From Arthrobacter silviterrae (GTDB lineage: Bacteria; Actinomycetota; Actinomycetes; Actinomycetales; Micrococcaceae), in the NCBI RefSeq assembly GCF_011045165.1, contig NZ_JAAKZI010000001.1:1-64000 (forward strand): DNA of 64,000 bases, in the 5' to 3' direction. Shown piece by piece: positions 58,364 through 64,000 of this stretch. The notes beneath the pieces are model-generated. The model did no database searches. It had not been told where the DNA came from and saw nothing but the letters and a program-made list of their open reading frames with translations. A program made the position numbers and the translations under genes. How positions within the stretch are numbered: the first letter of the stretch is position 1; the number at the start of each line of letters is the position of its first letter.

Positions 58364-61276
58364 TCAGCGCCCGGTCAGGGACCAGGCGTCCTCCCCGCCG
58401 TCTTCGTCGTCGCCGTCGTAGTACTCCACGGCTTCCGTGCGGTTGGCCAGGTCCTCGGCCACCAGGTCGGTGCCCCAGCCGTGGTTCGCGTTGGCGTTGT
58501 CGGCGAGGGCGGCTGCCATGGGATCCGCGGGCGGCTGGGGGTCTGTGCCGGGTTCGACGCCGGCGCCCCCGGGCTGCCCGTCCCCGTGGCCGTCCCCGGA
58601 GCCGCCGCTGCGGATCGCGGCCAGGGTGGCGGCCAGGTCGTCCGGCTTGACGAGGACGTCGCGGGCCTTCGAGCCTTCGGACGGGCCCACCACGCCGCGG
58701 GATTCCAGCAGGTCCATGAGCCGGCCCGCCTTGGCGAAGCCGACGCGCAGCTTGCGCTGGAGCATGGAGGTGGAGCCGAACTGCGTGGTGACGACCAGTT
58801 CGGTGGCCTGCAGCAGCAGGTCCAGGTCGTCGCCAATGTCGTCCTCGATCTGCTTCTTGGGCGCCTCCACGGCCACGTCGTCGCGGTAGTGGACCTTCAG
58901 CTGGCCCTTGACGTGCTCCACAACGCGCTTGATTTCGGCCTCGGTGACCCAGGCGCCCTGCACGCGGATCGGCTTGGACTTGCCCATGGGCAGGAAGAGC
59001 GCGTCACCTTGGCCCAGGAGTTTCTCGGCGCCCGGCTGGTCCAGGACCACGCGGGAGTCGGTCACGGAGGAGGTGGCGAACGCCATGCGCGAGGGCACGT
59101 TGGCCTTGATGAGGCCGGTCACCACGTCCACGGACGGGCGCTGGGTGGCCAGGACCAGGTGGATGCCTGCTGCGCGGGCCAGCTGCGTGATGCGGACGAT
59201 GGAATCCTCCACGTCGCGGGGGGCAACCATCATCAGGTCCGCGAGCTCGTCCACAATCACCAAGAGGTAGGGGTAGGGCCGGATCACGCGCTTGGAGTCC
59301 ACGGGCGGGTGGACCTTGCCGGCCTTGACCGCCTTATTGAATTCATCAATGTGCTTGAAGCCGTAGTTGGCGAGGTCGTCGTAGCGCTGGTCCATTTCCC
59401 GGACCACCCATTGCAGTGCCTCGGCTGCCTTCTTCGGGTTGGTGATGATGGGGGTGATCAGGTGCGGCACGCCCTCATAGGCCGTCAGTTCAACGCGCTT
59501 GGGGTCCACCATGACCATGCGCACCTCGTCGGGCGTGGAACGCATCAGGATGGAGACGATCATGGAGTTCACAAAGGACGACTTGCCCGCACCCGTGGCA
59601 CCGGCCACCAGCAGGTGGGGCATCTTGGCCAGGTTGGCGACCACAAAGCCGCCCTCCACGTCCTTGCCCACCCCCATGACCATGGGGTGGTCGGTGCGCC
59701 GGGCGTTGGCTGAGCGCAGCACATCGCCCAAAACCACGATTTCCTTGTCGGCGTTGGGAATTTCAATGCCGATGGCGCTCTTGCCGGGGATGGGGCTGAG
59801 GATGCGCACATCGGAAGACGCCACGGCGTAGGAGATGTTCTTGCTCAGTGCCGTGACACGCTCCACCTTGGTGCCCGGTGCCAGCTCGATCTCATAGCGG
59901 GTGACGGTGGGCCCGCGGCTGAAGCCGGTGACGGCTGCATCGACGTTGAACTGGTTCAGCGTGTCCGTCAGCGCAGCCACAACGGAGTCATTGGCCTCCG
60001 TGGCTTCCTTGGCGGGCGGCCCGGACGGCAGGAAGTCCGATTCCGGCAGGGTGTAGGTGACGTCGCCGGAGAGCTGGAGCTGTTCCGAGCGGGCGGGGAT
60101 GGGCGTGGGGAGGCTGGCCGGCGGTTTGGGGATGGCCCGGGTAGCCGGGTCGTAGGCAGCCGCAACCGCGGGTGATCCCGCCCCCACAATGGTGATGGCC
60201 TCGGTGTCCACATTCTCGGCGGAACCCGGAAAGTGGGGCTGCGGCGAGCTGGTGGGCAGCCCCTGGCTGGCCTTGATCCTGTCCGCGGCGAGCTCGTCGC
60301 GGGTGGGGCGGCGGACCCCTGGCGGCAGGGAAGGCGCGGCCGACGGCGCCGGGTGGGCTGCGTCGTCGTCCGCGTTCACCAGCGCGGTCTCGAAGGCGCC
60401 CTCGCCGTCGTAGTCAAGGGCGGCGGCGTCCGCGGCAGCCTTCTTGCGCCCGCGCAGGCCGCGCTGCCGCTTCGCGGGGGCAGGGAGCGTATCTCGGTCA
60501 TAGAGGTAGCTCTGGTCGTGCCCGTTGGGATCCAGTTCGCGCTGGGGCGCAGCTCCGACCAGTTGCTCGTAGAGGCCGCGCAGGCGCGAGGGAATGTGGC
60601 GCACCGGCGTGGCAGTCAGGACCAGGATGCTGAAGAACGCCAGGACGGAATACAGGGCAATGGCCAGTAGGGGGCTGGCTGCCGCGACCAGGCCGCCGGC
60701 GATCATGCCGACCATGCCGCCGGCGGCGCTGACGGAGGCAAAGCCCGCGGCCGCGCTCGGCTGTCCGCCGGCCACGTGGGCCAGGGCACAGCCGGAAATG
60801 ATCATGACGGAAAAGCCGATGGCCACGCGGTTGTTGCTGCGGATGTTCGCCGGCTGGCGGAACACGAGGATGGAGAAAATCAAGAGCATGGGCGGGAGCA
60901 TGGCGGCAAACCAGCCAAAGGTGCCCTGAAAGACGCCGTGGACGGCGTCCGCGAAACCGCCCGCAAGGCCCCACCATTCAAAGGTCGCGATGAACGCCGC
61001 CAGCAGGATGAAAAACAGCCCGCTGCCGTCGCGCCGTTCCTCGGCCGGCAGCGCACTGACATCGGTGCCCATGCGGCGGACAGCGCCGCCAATGAGGTGT
61101 CCCAGGCCCTGCCACGTGCCAATGACCAGGCGAAGCGGCCAGATCAGCTGCTGCTCGGGTTCGGGTGCGGGTTGCCTGCTGCGGGTGCTCGGCATTTTCG
61201 CGGTCTTCGCAGGGCGCGCGGAAGCGCCGCCTTGCTTGCCGGCGGACGCGCGAGCGGGGGAAGAACGAGTCGCCAT
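58364..61276 (-). CDS. ftsK: DNA translocase FtsK/SpoIIIE
   Basis: This 970-aa protein has an N-terminal membrane domain (several hydrophobic segments, including FFILLAAFIATFEWWGLAGG), a Pro/Ala/Ser-rich linker and the motor domain with Walker A VAGATGAGKSSFVNSM and Walker B LLVIVDELADLMMVAP. The C-terminal gamma winged helix includes LVVTTQFGSTSMLQRKLRVG. It pumps chromosomal DNA across the septum. I chose ATG 61276 over upstream in-frame candidates. Confidence 0.94.
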   Translation of the reverse strand: MATRSSPARASAGKQGGASARPAKTAKMPSTRSRQPAPEPEQQLIWPLRLVIGTWQGLGHLIGGAVRRMGTDVSALPAEERRDGSGLFFILLAAFIATFEWWGLAGGFADAVHGVFQGTFGWFAAMLPPMLLIFSILVFRQPANIRSNNRVAIGFSVMIISGCALAHVAGGQPSAAAGFASVSAAGGMVGMIAGGLVAAASPLLAIALYSVLAFFSILVLTATPVRHIPSRLRGLYEQLVGAAPQRELDPNGHDQSYLYDRDTLPAPAKRQRGLRGRKKAAADAAALDYDGEGAFETALVNADDDAAHPAPSAAPSLPPGVRRPTRDELAADRIKASQGLPTSSPQPHFPGSAENVDTEAITIVGAGSPAVAAAYDPATRAIPKPPASLPTPIPARSEQLQLSGDVTYTLPESDFLPSGPPAKEATEANDSVVAALTDTLNQFNVDAAVTGFSRGPTVTRYEIELAPGTKVERVTALSKNISYAVASSDVRILSPIPGKSAIGIEIPNADKEIVVLGDVLRSANARRTDHPMVMGVGKDVEGGFVVANLAKMPHLLVAGATGAGKSSFVNSMIVSILMRSTPDEVRMVMVDPKRVELTAYEGVPHLITPIITNPKKAAEALQWVVREMDQRYDDLANYGFKHIDEFNKAVKAGKVHPPVDSKRVIRPYPYLLVIVDELADLMMVAPRDVEDSIVRITQLARAAGIHLVLATQRPSVDVVTGLIKANVPSRMAFATSSVTDSRVVLDQPGAEKLLGQGDALFLPMGKSKPIRVQGAWVTEAEIKRVVEHVKGQLKVHYRDDVAVEAPKKQIEDDIGDDLDLLLQATELVVTTQFGSTSMLQRKLRVGFAKAGRLMDLLESRGVVGPSEGSKARDVLVKPDDLAATLAAIRSGGSGDGHGDGQPGGAGVEPGTDPQPPADPMAAALADNANANHGWGTDLVAEDLANRTEAVEYYDGDDEDGGEDAWSLTGR

Positions 61277-61351
61277 GCTTCTAAAGGTACCCGCAGCGGC
61301 CTGAATTCCGGCGAATTTGCCTGCCTCCGGCCCGTCGCCGGAACGCCGAAC

Positions 61352-61398
61352 GGGCACTTAACGTGGATGTTTTCGCCCAACATCCACGTTAACTGCCC
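61352..61398. repeat. Strong inverted repeat between rnj and ftsK
   Basis: TTAACGTGGATGTT (61358-61371) and its exact complement (61379-61392) form a 14-bp stem with a 7-nt loop (TTCGCCC), with GGGC/GCCC pairing outside. It lies 22 bp past the rnj stop. No U-tract follows, so it may terminate, protect or cleave the mRNA. The arms are AT-richer than their surroundings. Confidence 0.88.
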
Positions 61399-61419
61399 GC
61401 TGGCGCGGGGTTCGGTGGC

Positions 61420-63111
61420 TCAGGCCTCCAGAACCACCGGGATGATCATGGGGCGCCGGCGCAGCTTCCTGTTGACCCAGGTGCCGATCACCCGCCGCAC
61501 CACCTGCTGGAGCTGGTGGGTGGTGTGGTCGGTGCTGGCCGTGACCGCTTCTTCCAGGGCCGCGGCGATCTTGGGCTTGATGTCGTCAAAGACGGAGTCG
61601 TCCTCGGCCACGCCGCGGGCATGGATGTCCGGTCCGGAGACAATCTTGCCGGTGGATCGGTTCACCACCGTGATGATGGAGATGAACCCCTCGTCGCCCA
61701 GGATGCGGCGGTCCTTCAGGTCCTCGTCGGTGATTTCACCGACGCTGTGGCCGTCCACGTAGACAAAGCCGCACTCAACCTGGCCCACGATGCGCGCCGT
61801 GCCGCCGGCCAGGTCAATGACTGCGCCGTCGCTGGTCAACAGCACGTTCGACGCCGGCACGCCGGACTGCTGTGCGATCTTGCCATTGGCGATCAGGTGC
61901 CGGGTTTCCCCGTGCACCGGCATCACGTTTTTGGGCTGGAGGATGTTGTAGCAGTAGAGCAACTCCCCCGCGGCGGCATGGCCTGACACGTGAACCTTGG
62001 CCGTTCCCTTGTGGATCACGTCGGCGCCGAGCTTGAGCAGGCCGTTGATGATCCGGTAGACGGCGTTCTCATTGCCGGGGATCAACGACGAGGCCAGGAT
62101 TACGGTGTCGCCGACGCCCACGGAAATCTTGTGGTCGCCGTTGGCCATCCGCGACAGCGCCGCCATGGGTTCGCCCTGGGACCCGGTGGACATGAGGACC
62201 ACCTTGTTGTCCGGCAGGCTGTCCACGTTTTTTAGTTCCACCAGCACGTCGGCGGGAACGTTCAGGTAGCCCAGCTTGGCGGCGATGGCCATGTTGCGGA
62301 CCATGGAACGGCCCACAAACGCCACCTTGCGGCCATGCAGCACGGCGGCATTGAGGACCTGCTGGACGCGGTGCACGTGGGAGGAAAAGCTGGCCACGAT
62401 GATGCGCTTGTCGGCCTTGCCAAACAGCGCCTCCAGCGTGGGGCCGATTTCAGCCTCGCTGGTGGTGAAGCCCGGGACGTCGGCGTTGGTGGAGTCCACC
62501 AGGAACAGGTCCACGCCTTCCTCGCCCAGGCGGGCAAAGTGGCGCAGGTCCGTGCGGCGCCCGTCCAGGGGCAGCTGGTCCATCTTGAAGTCGCCCGTGT
62601 GCAGCACGGTGCCGCCCGCGGTGCGGATGAACACCGCCAGGGCGTCCGGGATGGAGTGGTTGACGGCCACGAATTCGCACTGGAACGGGCCCAGCTGCTC
62701 CACCTGGCCCTCCTTCACCGTTAGCGTCCACGGCTTGATGCGGTGTTCGGCAAGTTTGGCCTCGACGAAGGCCAGCGTCAGCTGCGAACCAATGAGGGGG
62801 ATGTCATCGCGCAGGCGCAGCAGGTACGGAACGGCGCCAATGTGGTCCTCGTGGCCGTGCGTGAGGACCACGCCGACCACGTCCTCGAGGCGGTCCTTGA
62901 TGTAGGAGAAATCGGGAAGGATCACGTCCACGCCGGGCTGGTCTTCTTCCGGGAACAGGACGCCGCAGTCCACAATGAGCAGCTTGCCGCCGATCTCAAA
63001 GACCGTCATGTTGCGGCCAATCTCACCAATGCCGCCCAGGGGAACAACGCGCAACGTTCCGTCGGCCAGGGCCGGCGGGGTGCGCAGTCCGGGCTCAGTC
63101 ATTTGGGTCAT
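61420..63111 (-). CDS. rnj: Ribonuclease J
   Basis: This 563-aa beta-CASP metallo-beta-lactamase ribonuclease has the metal motif VLTHGHEDHIGAVPYLL near residue 80 and the beta-CASP region (HVSGHAAAGELLY). It has 5'-3' exo- and endonuclease activity in mRNA decay and rRNA maturation. The C-terminus NRKLRRRPMIIPVVLEA is typical. It lies 2 bp downstream of dapA. Confidence 0.94.
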   Translation of the reverse strand: MTQMTEPGLRTPPALADGTLRVVPLGGIGEIGRNMTVFEIGGKLLIVDCGVLFPEEDQPGVDVILPDFSYIKDRLEDVVGVVLTHGHEDHIGAVPYLLRLRDDIPLIGSQLTLAFVEAKLAEHRIKPWTLTVKEGQVEQLGPFQCEFVAVNHSIPDALAVFIRTAGGTVLHTGDFKMDQLPLDGRRTDLRHFARLGEEGVDLFLVDSTNADVPGFTTSEAEIGPTLEALFGKADKRIIVASFSSHVHRVQQVLNAAVLHGRKVAFVGRSMVRNMAIAAKLGYLNVPADVLVELKNVDSLPDNKVVLMSTGSQGEPMAALSRMANGDHKISVGVGDTVILASSLIPGNENAVYRIINGLLKLGADVIHKGTAKVHVSGHAAAGELLYCYNILQPKNVMPVHGETRHLIANGKIAQQSGVPASNVLLTSDGAVIDLAGGTARIVGQVECGFVYVDGHSVGEITDEDLKDRRILGDEGFISIITVVNRSTGKIVSGPDIHARGVAEDDSVFDDIKPKIAAALEEAVTASTDHTTHQLQQVVRRVIGTWVNRKLRRRPMIIPVVLEA

Positions 63112-63113
63112 GT

Positions 63114-64000
63114 TTACAAATCCATTCCAGCTTCCGCAAGGTCAGCCTTGATCATGGCGATCTCGGCCTCGCCCGGTTCCACGAGGGGAAGCCGGACCAC
63201 CGAGTTGGACAGGATTCCCTGCCACTTAAGAATTTGCTTCACGGCCACCGCGCCCTGCACGTGGCCCATGGTGGCGCGGATCACCGGGTCCAGCGCGAAG
63301 TGGATTTTCCGGGCCGTGGCGAAGTCCCCGGCGGCAGCGGCGTCAATGAGCGCGCGGAACTGCTGCGGGGCCACGTGGGCGCTGACGGACACCAGCCCGA
63401 CGGCGCCGGCGGCCATCAGCGGCAGGGTCAGGCCGTCGTCGCCCGAGTACACGTCAAGGTCCGTGTTGGCCAGCACGCGGGAGGTGGCGGTGAAGTCGGC
63501 CTTGGCGTCCTTGAGTGCCGTGATGCGCGGGTGCCCGGCCAGCTTGATGATGGTTTCAGTTTCGATGGGAACACCGGCGCGGCCAGGGATGTCGTAGAGC
63601 ATGACGGGCAGTTCAGTGGAGTCGGCGATGGCCTCGAAGTGGGCCTGGATTCCGGCCTGGCTGGGCTTGTTGTAGTACGGGGTGACGATCAGCAGGCCGT
63701 GGACGCCCAAGGCCGCCGCCCGCTGTGACAGGCTGATGGAATGCCGGGTGTCGTTGGTGCCGGTGCCGGCAATGACCCGGGCACGCCCTCCGACAGCCTC
63801 AAGGACTGCCTGGAACATGCCGAGGTTCTCTTCGTCCGTCAGGGTGGAGGTTTCGCCCGTGGTGCCGGTGACCAGGATGCCGTCGCAGCCGTCGTCGACC
63901 AGCTTGTTGGCCAGCGCCGCTGCCTGCTTGTAGTCCACTGCCCCGTCTGCGGTGAAGGGGGTGACCATGGCGGGCATGAGGGTTCCGAAGGGGCGCAGGG
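63114..64000 (-). CDS. dapA: 4-hydroxy-tetrahydrodipicolinate synthase (5' end outside window)
   Basis: This partial protein has PAMVTPF as a start region, TGTTGETSTLTDEE (substrate Thr-Thr), VTPYYNKPSQAG with the conserved Tyr, and the Schiff-base Lys in ALKDAKADFTATS. The enzyme starts lysine/DAP synthesis from aspartate semialdehyde and pyruvate. The reading frame stays open to the window edge, with RPFGTLMPAMVTPF before the first Met in the window, so the true start lies outside. Confidence 0.93.
   Translation of the reverse strand, partial: LRPFGTLMPAMVTPFTADGAVDYKQAAALANKLVDDGCDGILVTGTTGETSTLTDEENLGMFQAVLEAVGGRARVIAGTGTNDTRHSISLSQRAAALGVHGLLIVTPYYNKPSQAGIQAHFEAIADSTELPVMLYDIPGRAGVPIETETIIKLAGHPRITALKDAKADFTATSRVLANTDLDVYSGDDGLTLPLMAAGAVGLVSVSAHVAPQQFRALIDAAAAGDFATARKIHFALDPVIRATMGHVQGAVAVKQILKWQGILSNSVVRLPLVEPGEAEIAMIKADLAEAGMDL

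Overview
The window is a 64 kb stretch of a high-GC actinobacterial chromosome. It most resembles Arthrobacter or a close relative in the Micrococcaceae. The pointers are a mycothiol-dependent maleylpyruvate isomerase-type protein, a PriA-type HisA, a ClgR regulator, DUF3046 and DUF5302 proteins, a LysM/LexA divergent pair, and the actinobacterial order ftsK-pgsA-cinA-clgR / DUF3046-recA-recX-miaB-miaA-dapF / hflX / lexA. Genus assignment is an inference from gene content. I saw no insertion sequence, prophage, CRISPR array, tRNA or rRNA gene; the window is almost entirely core chromosome.

Layout, left to right. 1-4000: an AT-rich region that may precede an rRNA operon, then tyrS and the RNA polymerase-recycling ATPase helR. 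4.4-8.1 kb: a GNAT acetyltransferase, two unrelated alkyl-adenine DNA glycosylases (Mpg and AlkA types), an AHSA1-type protein and an MDMPI-type protein. 8.3-17.4 kb: the complete arginine operon argCJBDFRGH, with a large inverted repeat between argJ and argB. 17.5-23.9 kb: quinone oxidoreductase, an MBL-fold hydrolase, a DUF1990 protein, pheT and pheS. 24.1-27 kb: a four-gene overlapping cluster of two cysteine-containing lipoproteins, an HExxH-type membrane-associated protein and a SIMPL protein. 27-34 kb: acyl-CoA ligase, an SplB-like radical SAM protein under a candidate LexA box, DUF5302, Nudix, MFS, CDF transporter and an rRNA/tRNA methyltransferase. 34.1-36.1 kb: infC-rpmI-rplT, with an AUU start and a structured leader. 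36.3-42.6 kb: DUF1844, MFS, and hisC-hisB-hisH-(small membrane protein)-priA-sseB. 42.7-48 kb: the SOS core (LysM protein/lexA, DinG-like helicase, hflX). 48.2-55.9 kb: methyltransferase, dapF, miaA, miaB, a peptidoglycan-directed protein, recX, recA and DUF3046. 55.9-64 kb: MarR, clgR, cinA, pgsA, ftsK, rnj and dapA (5' end outside the window).

The functional themes are arginine and histidine biosynthesis, translation (tyrS, pheST, infC/L35/L20, miaAB, hflX) and DNA repair. LexA-box-like sites lie before lexA and the LysM gene, recA, and the splB-like gene, so a local SOS circuit can be read directly from the DNA. The least explained parts are the lipoprotein-HExxH-SIMPL cluster, the infC leader fold, the argJ-argB inverted repeat, the paired inverted repeats upstream of clgR, and several in-frame tandem repeats with 9 or 15 bp units.
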